Positions 48,749 through 62,289 are shown, counted from the stretch's first letter. The stretch is 64,000 nt of DNA from Todiramphus chloris collaris (GCA_025345505.1 JANVCC010000021.1:32730893-32794892), one strand, 5' to 3'. Translations and numbers: made by a program. Notes: a model not told the origin generated them from the sequence alone.

Positions 48749-49537
48749 CTTTCTCAAGAAAGCATTTATGTTACTGGATGGATTACAGTGATTTGTCTCT
48801 TTAAATGAATTGTAAGTTTTGTAACCATTCCTTATTAATGTGCAAGAATATCTACTGAAAGATGGATATTCTTAAGATTCTGTGTTCCTGCCCATAAGAG
48901 ATCATCAGCTCATGGATTATATGCTTGAATTCTTGCCTATGAGTAGCACTTCATACATAATGCACTTGACACTGTATCATCTTCTTGCAGTACACATACA
49001 TATTAAAGCATTTGATGTTATTACCTTCAATATTGTCTTAGCTGTCTTCTCCTGAGACATTTGATTCCACAGTGATTCTAGTTTTACTATAATGATTTGG
49101 TTTACTAATAAAACGTTCTGAACTGTGAGTCGTTTTATACTCCATTTTCATTCTAATACTTAAAGCTTTTTCAATCACCTCTTCATTCACTACTCCTACT
49201 GAAAAAATACGGGTTTCAATGATATCTTTACAATGCAATGAGTTTATTATTGTCATAGGTATACACATATGTAGTAGACAACACATTAGATTTATTTATC
49301 TCTTCATTTTTACCAGTGAAGTATAGAAAATAGTTCTTCAGATCACTTATTGCAGATTTGTAGTTAAATACTATTTGCCTCCATGTATTAGCTTATAAAC
49401 AGTTTTGAGGGTTTGATTCTATGTAATATGTTAGCATGTGCACCATTTACGTGCAGACTACAGTAAATATTAAAAACTGAGAGATTAAGATTTCAAATGA
49501 AATGATATGCAGCTATTTTAACATTTTAAATGGATAG

Positions 49538-49551
49538 GTGTTTTTTGGTTT

Positions 49552-49581
<30 letters not shown>
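49538..49581. repeat. T/G tract ending in T28
   Basis: GTGTTTTTTGGTTTGG followed by 28 T (49554-49581). Same style and orientation as the tracts at 20.3 and 32.6 kb. Confidence 0.95.
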
Positions 49582-49585
<4 letters not shown>

Positions 49586-50352
49586 CAGCAATTCCTGGAA
49601 ATGAAAGTTCTTTAGTACATTGTAATTTCTTAACATTCAAATTAAACCTATAATTTTCTCAAGCAATTTAACTATAATGTATGCGTAAGATTCATTTTTT
49701 GGTTTAATTAAACTTTTAATCATGACAATACCAAGTGTATAGTTGATTAACAATTTTTCAGTAGGTACAAACCCAATGAATTTCTGTCTAACACCAACTT
49801 TTGTCCTTTTGCTATAATATTTATTAAACTCTTACAGGTATTTTAGTTGTTTTAATGAAGTTTATCTGTTAAAAAAAAAACAACAGCACCAACAACAGCA
49901 AAACATTGCTAAGTGTGTTGTACTAGAGAAGTATTAAATAGGAAAATATTAAAATGGTCACACACTTGCATTGTTTGAGGATCTGATGCTACAATCACAT
50001 CCTCGAGTTACTAATGTTGCATTTATTGGAAAGTTCATGAATTTGCTATAAGTACACAAATGTGAATGTAACTGTAGGCATTTTAAATTATGTTAGCTTC
50101 CTACAGTAATTGTTTAAGATCATCCTAGTCTTGTTTCATTAAGTTTAAATCATACTTGGCAAAAGTATACATAAGCATTACAATTTCTTTTTATTTTTTT
50201 CTTTCTATGGACAACTAAGAGCACTACCCTTTTTCCCCCCACACACAATAATACAATAGGTACAATTTAAAGAACCTTCACATCCCCCAGCTCATCTGAG
50301 CTGCTATTCTGCTATTGTAAAGGCAGAACACTTATACATCATATAGCAGCCA

Positions 50353-50395
50353 ATAAACAAACAAACAAACAATCAAACAAATAAATAAATAAAAA
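50353..50395. repeat. (CAAA)n/(TAAA)n microsatellite
   Basis: CAAA units interrupted once by TCAAA, passing into TAAA units. Confidence 0.95.
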
Positions 50396-51608
50396 GAGGC
50401 TTGGATAATTGCATGCTAAACCCATTTATTAGAAAATTTGCTATAGTTTCTTCGTAGTAGGAGGAGGCCCAGCAAATGAGAATGGTAAATTATTGTAATG
50501 CAAAACATTAGCAAGTTTCATAATGTGAAATAGCCCAAAAGGCATAAATCATCAACAGTATGGGCAAAAGAATATAAAATTCTATAGCATTATGTTGAAG
50601 AAATGGCAAGACACCTTCATTGTCATTTTGCTCAGTATTTCTTATTGTTTTGTTCTGTGGGCATACTTTGCTAAGAAAAGTTAGATGATCATCTAAATTC
50701 AGGTCATAGTAGGAAAATCAGTAGAATTTTTCAGAGATTTGTATTTTTGTATATCTTTAGTCCGTTGAAAATCTTTCTGCAAACACATTATTTCTGGGCA
50801 TTTTCTATAGGAGAGGAGCAGTGCCAGTTTGTTAGGGTTACATGTTCATATATTTGGAAGCAATTTTTTCTTAAAAGTACAGATGGTGAATGATGGAACA
50901 TGAATAAACAGGTAACATTTTTATTAAAATTAAAAAAAAAAAATTAAAGAAGCTTAGTACTTTTGATTTGAGGAAGAAACCTGGAAGTGATCTTAATAAC
51001 TGAAGAGAGATATATCTAACCAATGAAATTTTTTTTATATAATTTTTTTTTTCTTGTAAGCTAGCATGAATTTTGATCCTGGACTGGGGATTTTAAATGT
51101 TTGAGATTGGCAGTGCTTCATGCACGTAGTCTTCTTGGGAGAAATTTTATTTCAGCTAGTACATGAACCATGAAATTGCTGAAATCAAATGGAGTTTCAG
51201 GATTGTACATAGAGCACAGGCAGTTTTTCTTTGTTTACAGCAGTGGATAAAACAATGTGCCTAATGAGCTAAACCAAGGAGAAGCATTTCTGCAGAGATA
51301 TGTTGTGCTTTTTTTCTTTTGGATTGAGTCAGTGAACCAAATTCTCTGCCGCTATAAATTCTTGCAGATTACAGTTTTGTTAAAGGATTGCAAGTGTGCA
51401 GTCTGTGCATTGTCCATTTACTTCCCTGTGCTAACTGTCCTACAGTTCTAGCCAGGGTTCTCTCAGAATTAAATTTACCACTGATATATCTGATTCCCTT
51501 GACAAAGGCAATTTTGGATCACTGAGGACTTCAGAATTGGCATTGGACTACACAGTGAAGCAAAGGAAGAAATTTTCCATTGCATGTGTTCCTCCAAAGG
51601 AAATAATT

Positions 51609-51627
51609 GGGGGGGGGGGGGGGGGGG
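51609..51627. repeat. Poly-G run (G19)
   Basis: Nineteen uninterrupted G in an AT-rich setting, followed by AATTCC. Such a run can form intramolecular or intermolecular G-quadruplexes and is prone to length error in sequencing. Confidence 0.95.
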
Positions 51628-52476
51628 AATTCCTTTGTGATAGAATTAAGTATTTGATGGGAAAGCTAAGTTGTTGTCATTGTCTGAAAGATATGGACAG
51701 AATTTCTGAAGAATTAACTGATATTAAACTATATCTTTAGCAGGAATAATTGCATCTTGTAAATTATGATCTTCCTAATCCCCATAAACAATAACAAACC
51801 ACAATAGGTGCTATAATACTAATGATAATTATGTAAAAAGTATATTGAAATTATTAGAATTATATTTTTTTCCTTAAGATGTTTTATCTGTTGTAGAATT
51901 TCTTATTAAATCTTTACAACTCCGAAAGTAGTTTTTTAAACATCTTTGTTAAACGGCTGTGGTACTTCAAGCAATAGTAACTATCAAGGTCATACTTTCC
52001 TCTTTCTTTTGCCCATCACATCCTACAGAATGAGCCAGTTTTGCAAAGCCTCTAATCATTTAGAGGAGAGGCAATAGGCAATGTACTTACAAGGAATGAT
52101 AAAGGGATCTGTCTTTTATGTCCTCTTAAATTGTAAAAGAAGACCATCAGATTTGGGAAACTAATGCTGTAGATTCAGAAGACCTAAAAGGAACTGGTCT
52201 TGCAAACTGGAGTACATTAACTTATACATTCATTAACATTGTATATAATTATCAAGGATTTCAACACGTGCTAAATTTTATTTTACACATAGTAAGTAGT
52301 TTCACTGAGTTCAAAAAATGTGTTTTACTCCATGTGCCAGTCTTCTCAGAGATGACTTCTAACTGCAAGTGCTACAGTATAATCATGGGTGTCCATACAG
52401 GAACATAACATGATAAAATAAAATAAAAAAAAACCAACTTAGAACATGATTTTTGTGGTTAGCTCTCCTTTAAGGA

Positions 52477-52515
52477 GAAAAGAAAAAGAAAAAAAAAAAA
52501 GCAAAAAAAAAAAAA
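52477..52515. repeat. A-rich low-complexity stretch
   Basis: AGAAAAGAAAAAG followed by two long A runs separated by GC. Confidence 0.9.
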
Positions 52516-55500
52516 GCAGGTGTTTGACAAGTGCTCAGAAATTTGGAACTCTCTCAAAGTGGTCCCAATAGAACAGAATTTGTGGGCCAAGTACAGGTGA
52601 GATGATGCACGGTAACTGCAATCTAATTTTATGCCTACGGAGTTTATTGCATGTATCTCATTATACCAAATTTAGCTGGAATACATACTCATTTAACTTT
52701 CTACTTGACAGACTGTTTCTTGCAAATCATCCTTCATTGTCTTTTTTAAGGTTGCCAAAATGGACTGTCCTACTGCCATTGTGTTGGACTTGAAACAAGC
52801 ATGGTGAGGGAGTGAAAGAGAGAGTAGGACTGTAGCAGAATTTTTCATATGTGATGCTGTTCAGTGTCACTTGCTGTAAAACTACTGTAAAATCTCTAAT
52901 AATGTAGTTCTGATGACATGGAAAAATTTTTGATCCTATTTTCATTTTCCTCTACATTCTTTCTTTTTAAGCAGGAGAAAAGTGGTAAATAATAAAAGTC
53001 ACTCAAGTTTCACACACAGTTCAAATTATATTTCAGAATCTTGTGAAAAGAGGTGTTTGGAAGAATAAATTTAATCTCTTTTTTTTGGCAAAAATTCCAA
53101 ACTATATATTTTCTAGCCAAGGATTAAATATTTTAATCATAAATATATGCTGGTACCTCAAAAAAACCTGCAATATAGACTCCTGATACTCCTTTCTGTA
53201 GTTTGACTTTCCTAACTGGATTTTCATCTTCAATAACTTTACTTCTCTTTTAGAAATGACAGAAACTTACATCATGAAAAGTTCTATTTTCCACTGGGAA
53301 AAAAACCCCAAAACGAAAACACCACACAAAAGTTTTATGAAAAAAATTTCAATTAGACATAGCACATCTGCTATAAAATTTATGCTTTCTTCATGCTAAC
53401 TCAGGTAATGGGTTTCTCCCTTCTGTTTCTGTTTGACCTGTAGAAAGTCTGGCACAAATACATAGGCAGGTAGAATGTACTGTATGCCATAGGAACAGAC
53501 AACATTAAAGGACACCAGTGTATTTGAGAAGCTATGATAGTTTCCTTTTTCTATTGGGTTTAAATTAAATTATAAAAGTATGGTTTAAAGGGATTGTCTT
53601 TGTGTAGACCACTAAAAAGTAACAGTGCCTTGTTTAACAAACTTCTATTATTCCTCTTTTGTTATGCGTTGGGGAAAAAATAACAAACCAAAGAAGCAAA
53701 ACTTCATCAGGCAAATTATAATAGATTATATTAGCGAGACAGGAAAAAACTAGGGAGAAAATGTTAAACACCATCAAAGCCACTAGCTAAGACAAAATTT
53801 TGTTTCCCTCTTAAGCGTTAAAGTCAGATGCACTGCTGGATTCTAATAAGTGGTTTTTCTATTTAGCCAGTTGTTCCTCTTCACAATATTCAGCCACCTA
53901 GTGACTGATTTGTGTGTGCCAGGTGGCATTTCTCCAAATATGTGGTATTTCCATGTCTCTGTTCAGAGCTTTCTGGAGACAGATAGATAAAAATACACCA
54001 GTGTATCATTCTACCTGTGGATAGATGAAAATGCATATGAGACTGAGACTGTTTTAGTAGCAGCCTAAAAATGCAGTAGAAAGCAAGGGTTTATGATGAT
54101 ATTAGAGTAAATGAAATTGGTATTAGAAAGCTAGTGAAAAGCTAAGACAATATGTTAAATGTGTTTGAAAAAGGAAAATGTGCAAACCAGAAGGATGGCT
54201 ACATACCAAATATATCACTGTATTATAAAAGCATAAAATAAATAATGCTGTTAACCTCCCTCATTATCAGTGTTCATAGCATACAGTGGACTTTAAATAC
54301 CTAACACATTACGGTCAGCTGCTTGACATGAAGACACTAGATGACCCTCAGATTGGCAGAGCTTTGTTGCTTATTTTGAATCAGGGAACACAGAAGTTTG
54401 CTGTAGTTTACATTCAGTCCCTACCAGTTTGGAGCTTCAAAGATACTTCTCTCACACAGAACTGTAGAAAGGCAAAGAAATCAAGGTTTCCCATTTCCTT
54501 CTCTGTGCTGAAAACTCCCATTCAGGATCTTGATGTAGGACATAGCTGGCTACTGTGAAACTTCATCAAAGGGACTTTGCATTCCAAGAGTCTTACAAGA
54601 AAAAAGCTTGGAAGTGATCTCCTTACCAACTGGGAAGGAATATTGTTGATCCTTTTTTTTTTATCAGTTTTAAAATAGGAGTCACATTTTGGTGATATTA
54701 CAAAGGTTCTGAAAGGGAAGACAAGAGATCTTTACTTTGCAGACAAGGTGCCTAGGAATCCCGTATAAGAAAAGTGATTCATAAAGGTGTGCCTTTTATG
54801 TGAATTTTTCCAGGAAAAAAAAATTAGAAAGATGATGAAAAGTAAATGCAGTTCTTACTGCAAACAGCTTTGTGTCCAAATAGTTTTTGTAATACTTAAT
54901 ACTTCTGCTTTCCAAACCATGAAAGCTACTTCTTCTCAATAAAGATTTTATATAGTAAAAGAACAAAGAACAAAAGAGCAATGTATATCCTACATAACAT
55001 GTAGTTGTTAGATTGGACTTCTATGTCTATAAGACTAGACTGCGGCAGAGCTAATATTAGCATGTTCAAGACACAGAAAGGTATTAATTTAGAGCACATT
55101 ACTCTTGCTCCTTTATACAGTTTTAGACTCCCTCTCCACTGTCCATGGAGGAAGCCTGAAATTAGCTTTTGTTAGTATTGCCCAATTACCAAAATATGGT
55201 TATCTGGTATTTTTTTAGAAAAGTTCACGAAACTGTCAAACCCTGCTGTTTAAAAGCTGTAGAAGTTAGACCATTAGTGGATTTTGAAAAATGTGTTTTC
55301 CTCTTTATTTTTCTGTCTCCAAGGTTTTGTAGCAATATTGATCTTCAAGTCAATGCCTCATTATGTTGTTCTGTGAGACCACTCATATCCTATTGCTATG
55401 TAAGTGCAGCCACTGAAAAAAAAAAGTGTATTTTTAAGGAAATAATATTTGGATTACACACAAAATCAAAAGAAGGAAAAGCAAGAAGAAGAATTTCACT

Positions 55501-56023
55501 TGAATCTACAATCAATAATATTTGACCTTACCCAGTGTTTAATTGGTTGTCTCTTCAAGTCTTTAAAATGGTGGATTACTACCCTGTTTAGTGGAGCTGT
55601 TTTACAGCAACTATGTACCTTTGTATTGATCAGGGCTGTGTGCTTGGTCATGATTACACTGTAATGGATAGTTCAATTGGAAGAATTTAGTTGAGCACTG
55701 TTACTTTTTAATAAGTCGCCACATGCTCACAGAGTGGTGTAAATCTTCTGTTCTCTTCCAGAACTGAAAGATGCTGAACCAATAATATTATAAGACAATT
55801 TATAAGGTAGTGTTATCAAACTGGAAAGATTAAAGTTGAAGCAGAAGGGACTTTCAGGCTGTGAGGTTCAATGAAGTTCAACAAAGATCTGTCAATATTT
55901 TTGCTCAGTTTTTCTCTTTAAATTTATGTCACTGTTGCTATATGGAAGTATATATGTGTAGAAAGACATGTACCTACACAAGTTTGAATATTTCCTGTAA
56001 GCAGAATTATGATCAAGCAATTT

Positions 56024-56038
56024 TATATATATATATAT
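56024..56038. repeat. (TA)n microsatellite
   Basis: A TA dinucleotide run of about 15 bases. Confidence 0.85.
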
Positions 56039-57630
56039 GTCCTTGTGCTCTGTGTGGTTTTTCAATAAAGAAGGAGTATTTTTTTCCGTTCTAGTTCTTA
56101 CTTTAGTTTTAATTTTACCCTCAGTAGAATTTAGGACTTGAGGTAAAGATGGGCAATTAACAGTTAATGACAGCAGACATTTAGCATTTAGAGATATTTT
56201 GCCCAAAAGAACTAAGATGTTTATTACCTATGATTTTGTTCATTTTCTTTACTGCATTAAATTTAATTATATTTCTTTGGTTTCTGTGAAATGCAATAAT
56301 TTAAATGAAAAACTCCTTGGAACTTCTCTTAAGTCAGTGTTACCTTTACAGTATGTCTTTTTTATTGTTCTTATTTAACAGAAATTCCTCTATTTACTAA
56401 ACCTCTAGCTTCAGAATGTTTCCACAACATCACAGTCAAGAATAGAAATCCTAAAAAAGAACTCATTATCTAATTTCTATGTTTTTGTATTATTATACAA
56501 ATCATTCAGCAAAACATTTCTGTTATCATTAACCAGCCTTTTAGCCCTGTGTGCTGGTATATAACCGTGATGACTTCAGATGAGGAGATATTCAGTGTTG
56601 CAGTGCATAAAATAAACACAGAACTGTTGACATGACATATTTAGGACAAGAGAAGCAGAGATATGGTATTTAAAAGAAAAATTGCATGCTGAATATTTCT
56701 GGTTTTGAAACACTGTACAATTTGCTCATGTAAATCCTTTGCATAGTTTCTTTTTGGGTTATGAATTCAGAACATACCCCACAGCACATTTTTTTCTCAT
56801 GCAGAAGCTACTAATTGAGGGAATTCTTTCTATTATTTATAGAATTTACATTAATTTAAAATTCCTCACATTTCACAAACAGTTTCTTTAGAATAGAAGA
56901 GCAGAACCTTGATCTAGATTCTCCAGTTAGATTCGGTGAAATTCATGTAACCTTACTATTTCTCAGCCTGTGTAACAACACAGGTTTTATCTGAAGAAAA
57001 TGTTCTGATCTGAGAGAGCATGCTGTGTCTTTTAATGGAATTATTTTTCACTGGAAACATGGCAGGACAGCAATTACAGCAAAAAATGGGTATAATGGAG
57101 TATGGATTGCAAAGAGTAAGAGACGAGCAGAGGAAGCTGTAAAGGCAGCTGATTACTCAAGACTGTTTTGTAGATTGTAGATTCCTACCATAATAAGTGT
57201 TCACAGTGCAATTGAGTAGATATATCTGGAAAAAATCTGTTGTCTTAAGTAGAAAATTATTTACAACAAAAAGCGTGATTATCTATGTATGTGCATACAA
57301 AGGAAGAAAATAAGAGGTTTATATGTTGGTGTTTTTTTCAGCAAAAGACAGTAGGTTTTAACAATGAAATCTGCATATTTTAACAGTGAAAAACTTAATT
57401 GCTTAAAGTAAGTAATAAGTAGAGTAATTTTTTGTTCTGCAAATGTTGTTTTCTTTACCAGACATACCTTTGTGGTTTCAAGGGCATATTTCTTCTTGCT
57501 GACCTTTCAAACAATCATCTGTAAGCAGACAACTGTAATGAATCATCTTCTGTTTTCACTTTTCAGTTCCACTAGGTGTTTGTGACAGAGTAGTTCATTA
57601 CAATCTCTTCTTCTGGAAGTTGACTCAAAC

Positions 57631-57650
57631 TTTTTTTTTTTTCTTTTTTT
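57631..57650. repeat. T12-C-T7 run
   Basis: Poly-T interrupted by one C. Confidence 0.85.
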
Positions 57651-57864
57651 AATAACAAAAGGCAATTTTTTTCTGTCCTTTAAAAACTAAAATAAAGTCA
57701 AGTATTTGTGAAAAGTCTTGACAGAACTGTGAAATGTAAGCCGTAATATGAAGGACTGAATAAAATGTGACACAGGCCAGGATACTCTCTGGCAGTAACA
57801 TTTGCTGTAGGAAATACATTTACAGTTGTATGGTTTTTCAAACATAGGGCAAAATCTCTAGAGG

Positions 57865-57881
57865 AAAAAAAAAAAAAAAAA
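57865..57881. repeat. Poly-A run (A17)
   Basis: A pure run of 17 A followed by GAAATTTTT. Confidence 0.9.
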
Positions 57882-58026
57882 GAAATTTTTACCCTTAGTC
57901 CAAGTTTATTTTTGTTAACTGAACATTTTTAATGGCTTGCTCAAATATGTAACTCCAGACAACCAAAATTACATTTCTTTTTTTATTAGCAGAAAATTAT
58001 ACAAATTACAGAGTCTTTGATGTGTT

Positions 58027-58215
58027 TTATTGGTTTTGCCACAGAGACTTCCTGTACAATAAATATGCCCGGGACTGAGTCAAGGCAATGAGAGCAACCG
58101 GGTAGCCCGCATCTAGGTGAGCCAGCACAGTCAGTCTCCGGAGCATAGTGGCTGCACGCTGCCGGCCTGCTGTGAATGATCCCTGCCCCATGCTCTCCTC
58201 CTTCCTGTGCCTGGG
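58027..58215. other. GC/CpG-rich islet with splice-like signals
   Basis: An isolated GC-rich patch in AT-rich DNA, with six CpGs between 58070 and 58164, whereas CpG is rare elsewhere in the window. On the plus strand TTTATTGGTTTTGCCACAG ends at 58044 and looks like a good 3' splice site. CATCTAG|GTGAGCC at 58116/58117 is a near-perfect 5' splice site. The interval 58045-58116 is exactly 72 bp but has a stop in all three frames (for example DFLYNKYARD then TGA at 58076-58078). It could therefore be a terminal exon, a poison exon or a noncoding exon. On the minus strand a 54-codon frame (58191 to 58027) starts MGQGSFTAGR and ends KSLWQNQ, with no recognised family. A conserved regulatory element is equally possible. 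Confidence 0.45.
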
Positions 58216-60649
58216 AGAGATTGTTTCAGGAAAAAAAATATCCCAATCATTATCTCACTCAGGCACTGTTTTGTTTCATTTTTCATTTGCTGACTGTGAG
58301 CCACTGAAAGAACTTTACCTTTAGTGGGTAAAGCCTTCTAGGCTATTTGACTGGATTATCTAAAATAAAAGGGAAAAAATAATCCCAATCTAACACAATA
58401 TGTGTTAGAAACATATATAAGGCTAGGCATAAAATTACATTTGTTTTCAGTCATACCCATTTCTCTCATGTAAACAATATTGGTGATTCATAAAGGCTAA
58501 TTCATTGAAGAATTTGCTTAACAAAGTGTATATGTCACTGATGTAGAAAGAAAACAACTGCTTGAAACTATTCCTTCACTAATCATCATTGTGAATAAAA
58601 AAAAAAAAAAAAGAGAAAAAGCAAAGCTATACTTTCCTTTCATAATAATTGAGAACTAGAATATAAGCCCAAAGAATTCAGTTAAAATAAATTAGATTAT
58701 AATTTAGATTTTTTTTTTCAAAACCTTAAACTGAATGAACCCCAAATTTTACAGAATTTCACCACCATTATTGGAGGTTATCCTCTGAAAAGTACTGAAA
58801 TTATATTAAAGTCATAGGCTCTTTCCAGTTTATTTACAAAAACTTTATTTAATACTTACTGCTCTGAAAAAATTTTATGCTTTCTGTGATTTGAGTTACT
58901 TTCCATCCTGTGTTTAGAATGCTCACTAATCATGGGGATAAATACTTTATTTTTAATCTATTTTGTCTCAAAATTGAGAATACTAATTTAATACAGGAGC
59001 AAAAATCTATTTCTTTGGTTTTAGTTTTTAAATTTGTACATGTTGTTTTATAGTTTATATTCTCATATTGTTTTAAGTTGTGAAATAGTTTTAGCAGTGT
59101 TTGCCAGACTACATATGCTTACCAAATAAAGATCTGCATCAGAATTTTGAATATTTTTCTTTATAATGGATTAATATATTTAACAAATTATCTTTAAACA
59201 CCATTACTTCTTATTTAATATTTATAATTTGATTCATTATTCTTGTTTTTCTTGCTAAGAGGTGTAAGTATAGTACCTCTTAGTATACACAATATAGAAA
59301 TATATTCATATTTCAGTATTAAAATATCTGAAAAACTGTGTATAGGCCAGTGATTATTTTTAAAATTTGTTCTGAAATATCTTGCCTAGCAATCATTTCC
59401 CTTTCTATATTTATTACTGGACTTTATAGTCAAAAACTCCATGTCATTAATCAAGGAAGATGTTAACTGACAGTTAATTCCAGGGATTTTGATATTATTT
59501 ACATGACTAAACTTGAAATTATGCTACTGATGCTCTTATCAGTTAGTTCAGTATCAGGTTTTTGGCTCGGAATAGGCAGTAACTCAGATAATTATCTGAG
59601 AACATTTTTCTTTAAAACACTTTCTCATAGATGCATCAAGGGGGACAAACAAAGAAGTGGGCCAGCCGCAGTTGATATTCCTGCAGATAGCAGGGAAAGT
59701 GTCATTCTCATTCTTTATTCATTACTTAACTCTTATAATTCCTTCATTGCCTTTTCAAAATATCTGTATCAATAGTTACTTTGAAAAGCTTGAGTGTTTC
59801 AAACCTCTTGATTATAAATTGCCAGGAGTTTAGCCTTCTATGTGTCTGGTTTAGATATCTAATTTGGCCTTAACGATACAGAGGAGCACCTCGCAGGTCA
59901 TCTTGGTTAACATTTACAGTATGTGAAAGTGTATTTTTTCTCTTCTTTGAACACTAAAAGCTTATCTGGATAAAAGACTAATTCTGTAAACTTAGGGACA
60001 GTGGAAGTTCTCCAAGGAAATCTTGTGATTCAACAGAAATTTTGCACATACAAGAGCTATATAAACCTGACCCTCATGACTACATTACCAGTAATTCATA
60101 TCGAATCATAAATAGCAAAAGATACAGCTGTTATTGCTGCACAGTGATGGATGGACTTATATAATAATGTCAAAACCTGATATTGATTCATAAAGGTGCT
60201 CCTACTTTCAAATAAACAACCTTCGCCTTGTCTTCAAAATTTGAGGGGAAGGGAAGAGTTTCGCTTTCTTGGTCTAGATAGATATTTCAAAAGCTCATTC
60301 CCTCATACTTGTTACATTCACAAACTATTTGTGCTAGGTGTTCGCATGATTTACAGCAGAAGGGATTCAGTCTACATGAAAAATCATTGTCTGGAATAAA
60401 TAGTACAGTGGTGGTATGCACAGCATAGATAACCTGAGGTGAGTGACAACCAAGAGTGTGTGATGTGAGTTAAGTTACGTATGCTTTACTTATAACTATT
60501 TTACATCCCTTTGTGATGTATAGATGCCATGATGCACACAGTGAATCTTAAACATTTGTATTTCTGTACCAGGTTTGAGGAGGGAGAAATACTGTGTTCT
60601 GTATTAATCGGATAACTTTGGCTCCAGCTTTTAAGTGTGACAAATGGAG
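58216..60649. other. AT-rich noncoding DNA, no gene recognised
   Basis: Very AT-rich sequence. An A16 run lies at 58597-58612 and a small hairpin at 59255-59283 (CTAAGAGGT, 11-base loop, ACCTCTTAG). No gene supported. Confidence 0.6.
58597..58612. repeat. Poly-A run (A16)
   Basis: A pure run of 16 A followed by GAGAAAAAGC. Confidence 0.9.
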
Positions 60650-62289
60650 ATGTGCCAAACTGCCTGAAAGTAATTCGTGCTGTCAGTGAACCACAGTGGC
60701 TGCCAGTTTGCAGACAATTTCTAGTTTTCTTGGGTCTGTCACATCTCTTTCACACTGCCTATTTACCATCTGAATAGAGAGCCAATACTCTGCAACATAA
60801 ATAAATATATTTGTCTTTAATATGAGAGTGTTTCTGTGAGGGACTTGTGTTACATTGTGCCACACATCATAAACCAACCTGAACTTCTGCAATGACACAA
60901 ATTGCAGTCAGGTCTCCTCAAGCAAGCAACAATTAAAGTGACACTGGAAGCCAAAGAATGTAATTAATAAGCACATGACTTTGAGGTTGCCACGTAATTT
61001 TCTCATGTTGGAATGATGTTTGTGTTAGATTAGCTCATTCTCTCCAGGACACCTGAAAGTATATTTGTGATAGAACAAACAACCTACCCCTGCAGATGCA
61101 ACAGCAGAAGGCTTTGTTGCTTTATGAGTCTGGTCCAAAGCTGCCTTATGCTCCTTAGTTTACAGGAAATCCAGGGTAAACCTTTTATTTACAAATAGGG
61201 AACACTTGCCAGAACAGAATAAAAACGCAGCTGATTAATCAGCATGCAGCTTTCATCTTGAAGGGCCTAGCTGCCTGGACCTTTTTAACATTTGGAAGAT
61301 TAGCCTTGGTGAGAGAAATGTTGTGTGGAAATGCCTTTGATAGCCCTGTGATTAAGTCTATCATGTTTTGGAAAGGGGATAGCACTGAGTTTGAACAAGT
61401 CAGCATGGTAAAGCAGAGAATATTCGTGGCTGGGGAAAAAAAAAATCCTTCATTATAGCTCTGTACTGCTGCCCTTTGAAGCAAAATAAGAGGAAAGCTT
61501 GTTCTGGTACTTCAGCTGATAAAATCTGCTTTCTGGAATATGACCAATTCTCAATGTATATCATCTATGAGAAATAAGGCAGACAAAGGAATGTATTCTG
61601 AAATAGGCTTGGAATATCTTGGCAAGTGCTAAGAAAACACAAATAAGGAACAGTGCCCTGCTAGTTCGACCCTTAAATTATGCAGCTGTTCATTACCAGA
61701 ATTATATATCTCATGCTGCCCTTTGGAAGGAAAGCATGGTGCACAGAGCTGGAACAATTACTGAATTATAGCACAATAAGAAAGACCTCCTAAAGTGTCA
61801 CATGCGTGTAGAGGAAGATAAGAAAGGCCAGCTTAAGTTCTTGGCATTTTAAAGAAGGCAATCAAGAAACCCTTTGAATTCTTTGCTTTTCTTTCCCTGC
61901 AGTTCATCTACATTTTTATGCAAGTCTGACAAAGCATCCCATTCATGTGTCAGCACTCTCGTCTCTGGATGCATTAGTGTTTATTACAGGCTGAATTTGC
62001 AGATGCTACCATTTGAAAACAGTAATAGAGCCAGTTGTGTGGCCTTAATATTTATATAATTACTAATGATTTCATGCTTCCCTCCCCAGTGCTTCTGAAA
62101 TAAAACCAGCTACATTAGCATGGTCAAGCATAACAGTGCTCGATACAATCCTGTAAGCCTAAATTGTTTTGCCATAACAGGCTTTGAATTTCATTCTGAA
62201 ATAAAATATGTTGTGTTAATCAGCTTACCGTTAATGAATTATTTGAGTGACATATTTGGCACATTTTTGCACATTTTGCTATGATCTGA
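60650..62289. other. Candidate conserved noncoding block
   Basis: Balanced composition, few homopolymers, no transposon match, and dense homeodomain-type cores (TAATTAATAAGC near 60961; GCTGATTAATCAGC at 61230-61243; TTAATGAATTATTTGAG near 62231). E-box-like CAGCTG also occurs next to these cores. It resembles the noncoding elements found around developmental regulators. Open frames on both strands at 61239-61484 overlap and show no domain. Conservation itself cannot be seen from one sequence. Confidence 0.35.
61230..61243. promoter_or_regulatory. Palindromic homeodomain-type site
   Basis: GCTGATTAATCAGC is a perfect 14-bp palindrome with overlapping ATTA and TAAT cores, as bound by homeodomain dimers. 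It overlaps a CAGCTG E-box (61228-61233). Binding is inferred only from the motif. Confidence 0.4.

Larger units (their letters stand above)
48749..58026. other. AT-rich noncoding DNA, no gene recognised
   Basis: No gene or transposon recognised. It holds a T28 run (49554-49581), CAAA/TAAA microsatellites (50353-50395), a G19 run (51609-51627), an A-rich stretch (52477-52515), (AT)n at 56024-56038, T12-C-T7 at 57631-57650 and A17 at 57865-57881. The longest open frame (55169-55525, 118 codons) carries no recognisable motif. Confidence 0.6.

Noticed and set aside
55169..55525. 118-codon plus-strand frame
   Set aside because: No motif or splice context, and typical AT-rich codon content. Probably chance.
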